Source: JAJRRL01 sp047404195
GTDB taxonomy: Bacteria > Pseudomonadota > Gammaproteobacteria > JAJRRL01
DNA: 64,000 nt
Direction of reading: 5' to 3'
Assembly: GCA_047404195.1 (NCBI GenBank)
Contig: JBDOIU010000007.1
Span: forward strand, 20,050 to 84,049
The position numbers and the translations under genes are program-made. Position 1 is the stretch's first letter, and each line of letters opens with the position of its first letter. Under the pieces are notes generated by a model. That model had not been told where the DNA came from, ran no database searches, and saw nothing but the letters and a program-made list of their open reading frames with translations. Below are positions 56,136-63,951 of this stretch, piece after piece.

Positions 56136-56874
56136 TGTCATCTCCTTGGTGGCATACCAGTGTGCCAATAACTTGGCCGTGCAGGATATCGCAAAGAGCG
56201 CCTTCCTCGAGGGCGTCAAATACTCTGATTGGTAACTGGTGTTCTTGGCACTGATGGAAGGCAGTGATATCCATGATCTTGAGGTTATGCTGTATTGCAT
56301 ATTGGTAACTGATTTGTGGCAAAATTTTAGCTGCAGGGTTGGTTTTAGGGTCATCATCATAGATGGCACCAACTTGCGTTGCTTTGAGTAGAATATCGGC
56401 ACGTATTTGGATGGCGCGAAGGCTGCCATTCGTGTCGGTTGTGAACAGTGGATTACCCGTCCCACCTGCAAAAATAACCACTTGGCCTTCACTCAGTAGG
56501 CGATCTGCATCGTCTTGATTGAATGCTGGTAGCATATTCGGTTCCGCAATGCTTGACTGACATGTGGCTGGGCAATCCAGCTCGCGCAGTGCGTCACGCA
56601 ATGCCAATGCATTGATGCATGTAGCAAGCATACCCATGGTATCACATGTCGTGCGTTGAATGGGTAGGTGCTTGCTGCTCTGACCACGAATCATATTGCC
56701 CGCACCAATGACAACACCAATTTGAGCCCCAATACTGACGGCAGCTTTAATTTCGCTTGCAAAGTGATGCAAGCGCTGCGGGCAGATTATGTGCTCTGCC
56801 GTAGATTGCAGGGCTTCTCCACTCAGCTTTAGGAGAACTCGTTGGTACCGTAATGTTTGCGGGTGTGCACTCAT
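56125..56874 (-). CDS. pyrH: UMP kinase
   Basis: A 249-residue amino-acid-kinase-fold enzyme that phosphorylates UMP. RVLLKLSGEAL opens the fold, VVIGAGNMIRGQ binds phosphate, and VVIFAGGTGNPLFTTDT holds the UMP site. ATG 56874 fits the family N-terminus; the frame to 56982 overlaps tsf. Middle gene of the translation-envelope operon. Confidence 0.95.
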   Translation of the reverse strand: MSAHPQTLRYQRVLLKLSGEALQSTAEHIICPQRLHHFASEIKAAVSIGAQIGVVIGAGNMIRGQSSKHLPIQRTTCDTMGMLATCINALALRDALRELDCPATCQSSIAEPNMLPAFNQDDADRLLSEGQVVIFAGGTGNPLFTTDTNGSLRAIQIRADILLKATQVGAIYDDDPKTNPAAKILPQISYQYAIQHNLKIMDITAFHQCQEHQLPIRVFDALEEGALCDILHGQVIGTLVCHQGDDNDK

Positions 56875-56878
56875 TTCA

Positions 56879-57754
56879 TTATTGTCCTTGTACCTGAGCC
56901 ATGACTTCAGCGGCAAAGTCATTGGTATCTTTTTCAACACCTTCACCGAGTTCAAGGCGCACAAATTTAGTGACAGTTGCATTGTGTTCTTTCAGTAGTT
57001 CACCCACTGTTTTGCTTGGATCTTTTACAAAGTCTTGACTGACCATGCTGATTTCGGCTTGAAACTTCTTAATGCGGCCTTGTACCATTTTTTCAATAAT
57101 CTCAGCCGGCTTACCACTTTCAGCAGCTTGAGCAGAGAAAATTTCTTTTTCTTTGGCGATCAGCTCAGCAGGAATGTCATCTGGTGTGATGGCACCTGGA
57201 TTGATAGCAGCAACATGTAGCGCGATATCGCGCGCTAGCTCAGGTTTATCTTGATCAAGCATGACGAGAGCACCGATGCGGTTTCTATGGCAATACGCAC
57301 CAGCTTGATAGGGTGTTTTTTCCAGAACAATGCGGCGGCACTGCATATTCTCACCAATTTTTTGAATCAGCATTTGGCGCCATGCATCCAGTGTGTCACC
57401 ATGCGCTTCATGATGTGTTGCCATGATCTTGGCGATATCATCTGTTGCCAATGATAATGCGGTATCCGCAACAGCATTTGCAAACGCGATAAAACTGTCG
57501 TCACGTGATACGAAATCTGTTTGACAGTTAACTTCAACAATGAGTGCGTTTTCTGCATTGTTACGTACAAGTACAAGGCCTTCACCTGTTTTCTTAGCAT
57601 TCATTTTAGAGACTTTATTGCTAGAGTTGGTTCTCAGCCAATCGATAGCAGCACTGATGTCACCATCGGTGGCTTTCAGTGCTTTTTTGCACTCCATCAT
57701 GCCTACGCCTGTTTTATCTCTCAGTTCTTTCACAAGTTTTGCAGTGATTTGCAT
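56879..57754 (-). CDS. tsf: Elongation factor Ts
   Basis: A 291-residue nucleotide-exchange factor for EF-Tu. The N-terminal signature ITAKLVKELRDKTGVGMMECKKAL is intact (seen as VKELRDKTGVGMM), with NCQTDFVSRDDSFIAFA in the core. AGGAG before ATG. Separated from rpsB by a hairpin and the out-of-frame S2 tail. Confidence 0.96.
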   Translation of the reverse strand: MQITAKLVKELRDKTGVGMMECKKALKATDGDISAAIDWLRTNSSNKVSKMNAKKTGEGLVLVRNNAENALIVEVNCQTDFVSRDDSFIAFANAVADTALSLATDDIAKIMATHHEAHGDTLDAWRQMLIQKIGENMQCRRIVLEKTPYQAGAYCHRNRIGALVMLDQDKPELARDIALHVAAINPGAITPDDIPAELIAKEKEIFSAQAAESGKPAEIIEKMVQGRIKKFQAEISMVSQDFVKDPSKTVGELLKEHNATVTKFVRLELGEGVEKDTNDFAAEVMAQVQGQ

Positions 57755-57780
57755 GGTATTCTCCTAATTAATTAATTGGT

Positions 57781-57806
57781 AGCGCCCCAGCGTTAACCAG
57801 GGCGCT
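57781..57806 (-). promoter_or_regulatory. Hairpin between rpsB tail and tsf
   Basis: AGCGCCC and GGGCGCT form a seven-pair stem, 20 bases after the tail stop and about 27 before tsf. No T-run follows on the minus strand (the sequence is AATTAATTAATT), so it may be an RNA-stability or attenuation element rather than a full terminator. Confidence 0.5.
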
Positions 57807-57823
57807 CAAAATAGTATTGGCAG

Positions 57824-58114
57824 CTATTCTTTGTCTGCAGTTTTCTTAGCTGCAGTTTTCTTAGCTGCAGTTTTCTTAGCTGCAGTTTTCTTAGCTGCAG
57901 TTTTCTTAGCCGCAGTTTTCTTGACTGTGGTTTTCTTAGTTGCTGCTTTTTTTGTTGCAGTCTTTTTCACGGCCGCTTTTTTGACAACAGCTTTTTTCAC
58001 ACCTTTTTTCTCTGCAGTGCTTGCAGCGTCAGTATTGGATTCCACAGCAGGAGTTTCAGCATCGGCTGTTTTACTGGTGACAGCTTTTTTTGTCTGAATT
58101 TTGTCTTCAGGGGC
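57824..58114 (-). CDS. Out-of-frame Lys/Ala-rich C-terminal tail of S2
   Basis: A clean open frame of 96 codons that directly continues rpsB if one A is skipped in the AAAAAAA run at 58115-58121. It reads APEDKIQTKKAVTS, then an acidic-to-basic stretch (TADAETPAVESNTDAASTAE) and a run of KKTAA repeats, ending in ADKE and TAG. It has no start or ribosome site of its own. Basic tails of this kind occur on ribosomal proteins of several bacteria. Whether it is made by programmed or transcriptional slippage, was lost by an indel, or reflects a sequence error cannot be settled here. Confidence 0.6.
   Translation of the reverse strand, partial: APEDKIQTKKAVTSKTADAETPAVESNTDAASTAEKKGVKKAVVKKAAVKKTATKKAATKKTTVKKTAAKKTAAKKTAAKKTAAKKTAAKKTADKE
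57841..57930 (-). repeat. 15-bp tandem repeats encoding KKTAA
   Basis: On the plus strand TTTTCTTAGCTGCAG occurs four times without change (57841-57900), once with one mismatch (57901-57915), and once more degenerately. Each unit encodes five residues (AAKKT register). The perfect copies point to recent expansion or slippage. Confidence 0.9.
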
Positions 58115-58832
58115 TTTTTTTCGCTGGTGCGGACTTTTTGCTGGCCAGTGCAAGGCGACCTTGCGCTCGGATAACCGCATCAGCCACTGCTTTGCAATAC
58201 AGGTCAATTGAGCGAATGGCATCATCATTTCCAGGAATGACTACATCCAGGTTGTCTGGGCTTGCATTTGTATCAACGATACCCGCGACAGGAATACCCA
58301 GTCGGTTAGACTCACTGACAGCAATCTTTTCTTTGTTCACGTCAATCACGAATATCAGATCAGGTAAACCACCCATATTTTTGATACCGTCAAGACTAAC
58401 AGCCAATTTATCTTTTTCGCGAGTCATTGTAAGTACTTCTTTTTTGGTTAGTTTTTGTAAGTACTTGGTGTCTGCGAGATGTTCTTCTAGTTGTTTTAAA
58501 CGTTTGATGGATTTGCGTGTTGTTTTGTAGTTTGTGAGTGTGCCACCGCGCCAGCTGGTTGCGTAGGGCATGCCACAACGAATGGATTGCTCTTCAATGA
58601 TGTCACGTGCAGTGTGCTTTGTACCTACAAACAATACTTTGCCGCGTTTCTTTTCGATAACGCGTTCAATTTCTTTGAGAAAATGGCGAAATTTCGGGAG
58701 AGTTTTCTCCAAATTGATGATGTGGATTCCATCTCGCGCGCAGAAAATATTATCATCCATTTTAGGGTTGCGCTTATTTGTGCGGTGTCCAATGTGTACA
58801 CCTGCTTGTAACATATCTATCATAGTGACCAT
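58107..58832 (-). CDS. rpsB: Ribosomal protein S2
   Basis: A small-subunit ribosomal protein with a 241-residue main frame. Conserved segments include DMLQAGVHIGHRTNKRNPKM, IHIINLEKT, FVGTKHTARDII, RWRGGTLTN-type SWRGGTLTN and PDLIFVIDVNKEKIAV. ATG 58832 fits the family N-terminus and has GGAGA upstream. The frame stops in SAPAKKSP-TGA right after a run of seven A, and a Lys/Ala-rich tail continues in the +1 frame. First gene of rpsB-tsf-pyrH-frr-uppS-cdsA. Confidence 0.96.
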   Translation of the reverse strand: MVTMIDMLQAGVHIGHRTNKRNPKMDDNIFCARDGIHIINLEKTLPKFRHFLKEIERVIEKKRGKVLFVGTKHTARDIIEEQSIRCGMPYATSWRGGTLTNYKTTRKSIKRLKQLEEHLADTKYLQKLTKKEVLTMTREKDKLAVSLDGIKNMGGLPDLIFVIDVNKEKIAVSESNRLGIPVAGIVDTNASPDNLDVVIPGNDDAIRSIDLYCKAVADAVIRAQGRLALASKKSAPAKKSP

Positions 58833-58864
58833 AGCTGTCTCCGAGGGTTGGTGCGGGTTCACTT

Positions 58865-58945
58865 AGCAAACCTGCCTTCCACTGTTGCCACCACTCGAAC
58901 CCCTTAAGGGGACCCTCCAGTCGTGTTGCAGCAGTGTGATATTGT
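58865..58945 (-). promoter_or_regulatory. Structured rpsB mRNA leader
   Basis: The minus-strand transcript can pair CACTG (58932-58936) with CAGTG (58880-58884), enclosing a CCCC-TTAA-GGGG hairpin (58900-58911) and purine-rich single-stranded GGTGGCAACAG. S2 is known to repress rpsB-tsf through its leader in E. coli and relatives, so this is the likely site. The pairing was found by eye only. Confidence 0.5.
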
Positions 58946-58982
58946 TTAAAAAAGTGTGCTTGCTAACGCAAATCACCGATAC

Positions 58983-59011
58983 TTTATACCACGTATGTGC
59001 ATATTGCGCAA
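58983..59011 (-). promoter_or_regulatory. Promoter of the rpsB operon
   Basis: On the minus strand TTGCGC (59006-59011), a 17-base spacer and TATAAA (58983-58988). Transcription would start near 58976, giving a leader of about 140 bases that contains the hairpin region. Confidence 0.6.
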
Positions 59012-59130
59012 ACATTAGGTCGATAGACCAATAAGTGCTCACTCGTGGCTTCTCCTGGACAATGGCTTTTGTCATGCTTACTATCAAATAAGTTATTAAA
59101 CTACCACCTACTCTATCATGGGAGTTTCGT

Positions 59131-59925
59131 ATGTCTATTTGTCTTAAATCTGCTGAAGATCTGCAAAAAATGCGTGAAGCTGGGCGTATGGCTGCTGAAG
59201 TTTTGACCATGATTGAGCCTCATGTTCAGCCTGGTGTCACAACTGAGCAGTTAGACGAGATTTGTCATCGGCACATCGTTGAAAAGCAGTCAGCTATTCC
59301 AGCCTGTCTGGGGTATAACGATTTCCCGAAGTCAATCTGTGCATCAATTAATCATGTTGTGTGTCACGGCATACCCGGTCCGCGTAAGCTGAAGCAAGGG
59401 GATATTGTGAATATTGATGTCACTGTCATACACGATGATTTTCATGGTGATACCAGCAAGATGTACTTTGTCGGTGAGTGCACTGGTTTGGCTAAGCGTT
59501 TGGTGCGGGTAACGCAAGAAGCAATGTACATGGCGATTGATTGTGTGCGTCCTGGTGCCTTTTTGGGTGACATAGGTGCCATTATTCAGGCACATGCCAA
59601 AAAACATCATTTTTCTGTTGTGCGTGAATACTGCGGTCATGGTATCGGCCGCGTTTTTCATGAGCCTGAGTTACAAGTCTTGCACTATGGTGTGGCAGGT
59701 CAGGGATTAATGATAGAGCCGGGGATGACATTTACGATCGAGCCAATGCTAAATGCTGGGCGTCGAAAAGTGAAATTATTGAATGATGATTGGACTGTGA
59801 TTACACGAGATAGATCGCTATCTGCGCAGTGGGAGCACACCATTGCTGTCACAGAGACAGGTTATGAGGTGCTCACCTTACGTGATGAAGAGTCACTGGC
59901 AGATATTAAGCAGTCATACGCTTAA
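59131..59925 (+). CDS. map: Methionine aminopeptidase, type I
   Basis: A 264-residue metallo-enzyme that removes the initiator Met. The five metal ligands are in place: D96 and D107 (NIDVTVIHDDFHGDTSKMY), the His in EYCGHGIGRVFHEP, the Glu in FTIEPML and the last Glu in WEHTIAVT. GGGAG precedes ATG. Divergent from rpsB as in many gammaproteobacteria. Its end overlaps the end of the converging L,D-transpeptidase gene by four bases. Confidence 0.97.
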   Translation: MSICLKSAEDLQKMREAGRMAAEVLTMIEPHVQPGVTTEQLDEICHRHIVEKQSAIPACLGYNDFPKSICASINHVVCHGIPGPRKLKQGDIVNIDVTVIHDDFHGDTSKMYFVGECTGLAKRLVRVTQEAMYMAIDCVRPGAFLGDIGAIIQAHAKKHHFSVVREYCGHGIGRVFHEPELQVLHYGVAGQGLMIEPGMTFTIEPMLNAGRRKVKLLNDDWTVITRDRSLSAQWEHTIAVTETGYEVLTLRDEESLADIKQSYA

Positions 59926-60518
59926 GTACGGCTGCTGCGTTTACGCTTTCCTCGGCTGACTTTTTTTTGACCGTAAGGTTTGACAATAATTTGTACGCCA
60001 TGCACCAAGAAGTGTTTGTGTAGCCATTGTGCATCCGCAGTTTTGACCCGAATACAGCCATGGCTTGCATGGTGGTTGGGTACGTCAGGTGAGCCATGTA
60101 TGGCGTATGCGCCGTTGAAAAATACGCAATATGGCATTGGAGCGCCGCCATTTGGTTTTGGGTAGCGCGATGAGCGGCAACCAGCATTTCCGATTCTATA
60201 CACACGAAAATTACCTACAGGTGTGCGACAGCTCCGGCCAACATCTTTACAGTAATGTGCGCCGCCAGACGCTTTGCCGTCAGCAACCATTTTGCCATTT
60301 TCAAAAGCAAACCAGTGATGTTGGCTTGGATCAAAAACAAATACCCGGTCAGTAGCAACAGCAGGGCTACTGGTCGGTTGCCAGTCAAATTCAGTTTTTG
60401 TATCACTGACCTGATAGCAGATGCTAGCAGTTTCAGTGATTGCTTTTATGTTGCTCTGTGCCAGTGCAGCACCACTGATGCTTGTGATAACAGCAGCTGT
60501 GATAAGCAATGTTTTCAT
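59922..60518 (-). CDS. L,D-transpeptidase, YkuD family, second copy
   Basis: A periplasmic enzyme of 198 residues. Signal peptide MKTLLITAAVITSISGAALA, then the YkuD fold with IHGSPDVPNHHASHGCIRV and the catalytic Cys in SHGCIR. Its C-terminus carries a strongly basic tail (KKVSRGKRKRSSRT) absent from the copy at 2741-3316, which may bind peptidoglycan, LPS or a nucleic acid, or merely be an extension. Sequence blocks show the two genes are paralogues. Confidence 0.92.
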   Translation of the reverse strand: MKTLLITAAVITSISGAALAQSNIKAITETASICYQVSDTKTEFDWQPTSSPAVATDRVFVFDPSQHHWFAFENGKMVADGKASGGAHYCKDVGRSCRTPVGNFRVYRIGNAGCRSSRYPKPNGGAPMPYCVFFNGAYAIHGSPDVPNHHASHGCIRVKTADAQWLHKHFLVHGVQIIVKPYGQKKVSRGKRKRSSRT

Positions 60519-60579
60519 GGTGGGGCCCTCGATGTTGAATGGGAGTGAAGTTATTATAGCTGATAATTTTGTCTTGAGT

Positions 60580-61707
60580 TTATCGTAGTTGAGCGATTAA
60601 TATTTTATGTAATCGATCGGATATGAGACCGGCTTTATATTTTTCTTCAATATCTACCCGCATGGGTTGCCCGTATTCATGTAGGGCGGCACGCGTAGTA
60701 GCAGTGATGTTGTCAAGATCTGAATCTAATATTTGATCTCGAACTTTCTCATTGAAGACCATATATTCGCGTAATGGTGTGCGTCCACCATCAGTCGAGG
60801 GAACCAGTTGTTGCCAAATGACCAGCCGCATTGTTTCAATGATGTCGATGGTTTTACCATTGCGATCTTCGTGGCTAAAGCTACCGACCAGCCGGCGAAT
60901 TGTTTCCGAAACACCATTACTATGCAGTGTTGTGTAAACAGGATGACCAGTTAGTGCTGCCTCGATGACGGCTGTGATTGTTTCAGCGTCTCGTGATTCA
61001 CCCACTAAGATGCCATGTGGTTTGCGTCGCAGAGCGTTTCTTACGCCTGCGGCAAAGCTGGGGAGGTGTGCAGGTATTTCAGATTGGCTGATAATGGAGG
61101 TAGGTGTGTCGAGTGTGTCGTATACAAATTCAATGGGCGCTTCGTAGGTTAAGATCTTGCGATGACTGTCTTCTTGTTCTGCTAGATTACGTATCATAGC
61201 CGCTAAAAGAGTACTTTTACCTGAGCCAGTCGCACCAGTCACGTAGACGACACCATCTCTTGGAGCAGCCGCTTCAACGATACTGCTTGGTAGGTCTAAA
61301 TCTGCGAGTAGTGGTGGTGTCGTTGGTATGGTTCGTGCAGTAATTTGTATAGCGCCATGACCCTTGACCGCGCAGGCAGTGGCATTAATACGGAAGCGGA
61401 ATCGCTCGTTTCTTGTTGGTTTGACTTCATGTTGTGTGTCTAAATCTTCACCACGAAGTAGTTGTGTTGTACCATTGGGCCCGTAAAGGTGGTTGAGTAA
61501 GTCTGACACTTCAGCTGTGGTGAGTTCTCTTTTGGTGCACTTATGCAGGCGACCACTCACTTCAAGCATCACTCTTTCGCCAGATTGTATGGTGATATCA
61601 GATGCGTTACTTTGAAATCCAAAAACCAGTAGCTCGTCAATATGTCTGCCCTCAAACCGGTGTGGTTCGTTAGGCATGGTGATGGGGGTGAGTTCAGTCG
61701 TAGCCAT
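60580..61707 (-). CDS. dotB: Dot/Icm ATPase DotB
   Basis: A 375-residue hexameric traffic ATPase of the PilT/VirB11 type that powers Dot/Icm transport. Walker A GATGSGKST is at residues 158-166; the Walker B region is ILVGESRDAETI, and the His box EAALTGHPVYTTLHSNGV follows. The N-terminal FEGRHIDELLVFGFQSNASD matches DotB closely. Its start shares one base with the dotC stop. Last gene of dotD-dotC-dotB. Confidence 0.97.
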   Translation of the reverse strand: MATTELTPITMPNEPHRFEGRHIDELLVFGFQSNASDITIQSGERVMLEVSGRLHKCTKRELTTAEVSDLLNHLYGPNGTTQLLRGEDLDTQHEVKPTRNERFRFRINATACAVKGHGAIQITARTIPTTPPLLADLDLPSSIVEAAAPRDGVVYVTGATGSGKSTLLAAMIRNLAEQEDSHRKILTYEAPIEFVYDTLDTPTSIISQSEIPAHLPSFAAGVRNALRRKPHGILVGESRDAETITAVIEAALTGHPVYTTLHSNGVSETIRRLVGSFSHEDRNGKTIDIIETMRLVIWQQLVPSTDGGRTPLREYMVFNEKVRDQILDSDLDNITATTRAALHEYGQPMRVDIEEKYKAGLISDRLHKILIAQLR

Positions 61708-62519
61708 TAGTGCCGTGTATCTTTGGTGACGTGAGTGAGGACTGGTTGCCAGCGGTGGCTGTTAGGCATCAAGCCAACATTTCGAGTGATGCGCAGCACG
61801 GTTTCATTCAGTCGCAGCTGGTGTTGGTCGCCTGTTACGCCAAGGTTGCTCGTCGCAACAATAGGCTTGTTAACCATGGATTGGCTCTTCAGCTTTTTGT
61901 AGAGCAGCATGCCTTCAAAATCGCGGTTGAGTCGAGCAATGTTGGCTGCAAAAATTGTGTTGGCTTGCTCAAGACCGGCTGCCCAGCCTTTTTTCAGGGC
62001 TGTATTCCATACTTTGACTTCATCTTTGGTGGTTGGCAGTAAGCTGCTATCTGGTGCTTTCGGTTTGTGGTAGTTCATGGTGAGGTAGCTGTGCCATGTT
62101 GGGGGAGCGGTTACAAAATGTGCAGGCTGTAACAATCTGTAGACCTTATCCGAAAATTGAATGCTCTGCCCGCTGGTTAAGTTCACTTCATTTGAGGCTT
62201 GTGAAATGACCGGTGGTAAAACGTTGTGCTCAAGGAGTAGTGCATTGAAGTTGAAAATGGCATCTAGCTTGTCACTATTATCTTTCAAAACCTGATTGAT
62301 TTGTACCGAGCGCCAGGCGAGTGCGCCTCTGGCTCCGAGTTGAGATGCTTTATCTGTTAGGGCTTTGTAGCGCATTTCAGACACTTTTTGCTTAAGCGCC
62401 GTGGAAGTCTTTTCAATATACCCAACATTGGCAACTAGGTGGTGCCGAGTGTTGCAGCCGGTCAATATGGCTGTGCAGAGTAGGGTGATTGAGAGAGTGC
62501 TCAATAGTTTCATACGCAT
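61707..62519 (-). CDS. dotC: Dot/Icm outer-membrane lipoprotein DotC
   Basis: A lipoprotein of 270 residues with lipobox LTGC. Family blocks include ALGARGALAWRSVQINQVL, FNALLLEHNVLPPVI and FVTAPPTWHSYL. With DotD it brings DotH to the outer membrane and forms the core complex. Located 15 bases after dotD and sharing one base with dotB. Confidence 0.95.
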   Translation of the reverse strand: MRMKLLSTLSITLLCTAILTGCNTRHHLVANVGYIEKTSTALKQKVSEMRYKALTDKASQLGARGALAWRSVQINQVLKDNSDKLDAIFNFNALLLEHNVLPPVISQASNEVNLTSGQSIQFSDKVYRLLQPAHFVTAPPTWHSYLTMNYHKPKAPDSSLLPTTKDEVKVWNTALKKGWAAGLEQANTIFAANIARLNRDFEGMLLYKKLKSQSMVNKPIVATSNLGVTGDQHQLRLNETVLRITRNVGLMPNSHRWQPVLTHVTKDTRH

Positions 62520-62534
62520 TACGCTCCGTACTCT

Positions 62535-63059
62535 TTACATGTTGTGAAATCTGACTTCAATGATCTTGCGTCTGGGGTAAATAGCAATTGTAGCTTTTTT
62601 CGCAAGTTGATATTGAACATTTCTGATCAAGCTGGCTAGGGTTTTATCATTTTCACGCAGTGTAACAAGCATAGGTATGCTTGGTTTGCGGCCCACGAAT
62701 GATATTTTATAGTGTCCAGCTTTGGCCAATGTTCTCAGCAACGTCGTTGCTGGGCCTGTCCAATTAACCGATGCGCGCGTTGCTAGGTGTAATTTGTCTG
62801 CATTTGGTAATGCTGGCATGGGTTTATTTCGATGCTTGCTGATACTCAAGGCAGAAATCTCTTGCAATGTTGCATTCGCTGATGTGGCTGCTTCAGTCAG
62901 GGCTGATTCAGTATACCGGCTGACGTTTTGCTGTGGTGCGCTGTCAGTGGTAATGTACTTTAACGTTAAGGCAACATGTTTTTGAGAGCCACTGCTAGAG
63001 CAGCCACAAAGACCAATGACGGCGAGCAACGCCAGTCGTGATAGATATTTTGCCAACAT
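62535..63059 (-). CDS. dotD: Dot/Icm outer-membrane lipoprotein DotD
   Basis: A lipoprotein of 174 residues with lipobox LCGC after a short signal (YLSRLALLAVIG). The C-terminal domain (ASVNWTGPATTLLRTLAKAG, RENDKTLASLIRNVQYQL) matches the secretin-N0-like fold of DotD. First gene of the dotDCB operon. AAGGAG precedes ATG. Confidence 0.94.
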   Translation of the reverse strand: MLAKYLSRLALLAVIGLCGCSSSGSQKHVALTLKYITTDSAPQQNVSRYTESALTEAATSANATLQEISALSISKHRNKPMPALPNADKLHLATRASVNWTGPATTLLRTLAKAGHYKISFVGRKPSIPMLVTLRENDKTLASLIRNVQYQLAKKATIAIYPRRKIIEVRFHNM

Positions 63060-63135
63060 GTTAGAGACTCCTTTGGCGACACATTTGTCATTTAAGTTTA
63101 GCAGTGATTTTGTCTGCGTGCGAATGTTTGATATG

Positions 63136-63164
63136 ATTATACTCTGATTTGCTTGTAATGGATA
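63136..63164 (-). promoter_or_regulatory. Candidate promoter of dotDCB
   Basis: On the minus strand a perfect TATAAT (63136-63141) lies about 77 bases upstream of dotD. At 17 bases further up TATCCA is a poor -35, so an activator may be needed. Confidence 0.4.
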
Positions 63165-63182
63165 TAGCTGAGCGATTAAAGT

Positions 63183-63211
63183 CTGATAGCGTGACCATAT
63201 TGTGTTATAAT
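63183..63211 (+). promoter_or_regulatory. Promoter of icmTS
   Basis: CTGATA (63183-63188), a 17-base spacer and TATAAT (63206-63211), about 74 bases before icmT. It diverges from the dotDCB promoter, so the two units share this 225-base control region. Confidence 0.5.
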
Positions 63212-63284
63212 AGTGTTGAGAATACTTTGCTTGTTCCCAACTCGCTTTAAAGTATGTTTAACACCCAGCCAGCGGAGGCACATA

Positions 63285-63545
63285 ATGGCCGTACAGATTA
63301 CCCATGCGCATTGGCGAGACTCTGCTAGAGAGGTCAAATTTTTCATACTGGATGGAAAAAGTGCATTTCCGATGTTTCTTTTCTTTGTTCATATCCAACT
63401 ATGGACATTTTGTACTGCGTTGGTTGTGAGTCTGTTTTTCGCTGCACTGCGTCATTTTGGTTTCTCGATGGAAATATTCGGTCGTGTGGTGCGTGGTTTT
63501 CTCGGAGGCTCACATAAATCAGCTGTTGCGTGGTGGGATCATTAG
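63285..63545 (+). CDS. icmT: Dot/Icm protein IcmT
   Basis: A small inner-membrane Dot/Icm protein of 86 residues. HWRDSAREVKFFILDGKSAFP is the family N-terminus (seen from residue 9), a hydrophobic central helix follows (FFVHIQLWTFCTALVVSLFF), and the end GGSHKSAVAWWDH matches the GSRKSARPWW-type ending. GGAGG precedes ATG 63285. In Legionella, IcmT is needed for export and for pore-linked egress. Bases 63440-63475 are repeated in inverted order at the window end. Confidence 0.94.
   Translation: MAVQITHAHWRDSAREVKFFILDGKSAFPMFLFFVHIQLWTFCTALVVSLFFAALRHFGFSMEIFGRVVRGFLGGSHKSAVAWWDH
63440..63475 (+). repeat. 36-bp segment of icmT repeated inverted at 63965-64000
   Basis: Every base from 63440 to 63475 equals the reverse complement of 63965-64000. 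This covers codons AALRHFGFSMEI of icmT. Copies diverge immediately after position 63475; the other side runs off the window. Confidence 0.95.
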
Positions 63546-63547
63546 TT

Positions 63548-63889
63548 ATGGCAGTTTTGGAAAAAAAATTAATTTCAATTACCCGTTCTTTAGGTAAGTA
63601 CTTTACTCTCAAGGGGCGGCAAATTTCGCTGGAAGAGCTGTTTTCAGTAACTGGTTTACTGCCTGGGCTGGCAAAAAGTGCTGATCAAGTTGCGTCGCTT
63701 TGCTTTGGTTATGGTATTGGTGTCAGCTTCGAAGATGAAGAGCAGTCATTGCTTGGTAAGCGTGCTCTATTCGATGAGTTCACACCTGATACACTTAGAA
63801 TTTTTTGTATTATGGATGCACTGTTTGAGCTAATAAAGGGAAACGATAAAAGCGGAATCGTTTCTTGTGACGAGCTTCTTTATCGCTAA
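63548..63889 (+). CDS. icmS: Dot/Icm chaperone subunit IcmS
   Basis: A small acidic protein of 113 residues that forms the IcmSW effector adaptor. GRQISLEELFSVTGLLPGLA and KRALFDEFTPDTLRIFCIMD are recognisable IcmS segments, and length is normal. The start is ATG 63548, two bases after icmT; upstream in-frame codons overlap icmT and are not needed. Its partner IcmW is not in the window. Confidence 0.94.
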   Translation: MAVLEKKLISITRSLGKYFTLKGRQISLEELFSVTGLLPGLAKSADQVASLCFGYGIGVSFEDEEQSLLGKRALFDEFTPDTLRIFCIMDALFELIKGNDKSGIVSCDELLYR

Positions 63890-63951
63890 GTCATTGATCT
63901 TCACACTTGTTCTCTGCTGTCTTGAAGGGCATTGATGGTGTTTTGTGGATC

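Noticed and set aside
56137..56492. N-terminal extension of ribosome recycling factor to 303 residues
   Set aside because: The extra part is the antisense-free alternate frame of pyrH; the ATG at 56135 with AAGGAG gives the normal length.
57831..58097. Plus-strand open frame reading as a string of VFLAA repeats, like membrane helices
   Set aside because: It is the antisense of the Lys/Ala-rich S2 tail; the apparent hydrophobicity comes from the repeat, and there is no ribosome site.
58880..58936. GGTTCGAG on the minus strand, resembling a tRNA T-arm
   Set aside because: No acceptor stem, anticodon arm or CCA fits around it; it lies in the rpsB leader and is better explained as mRNA structure.
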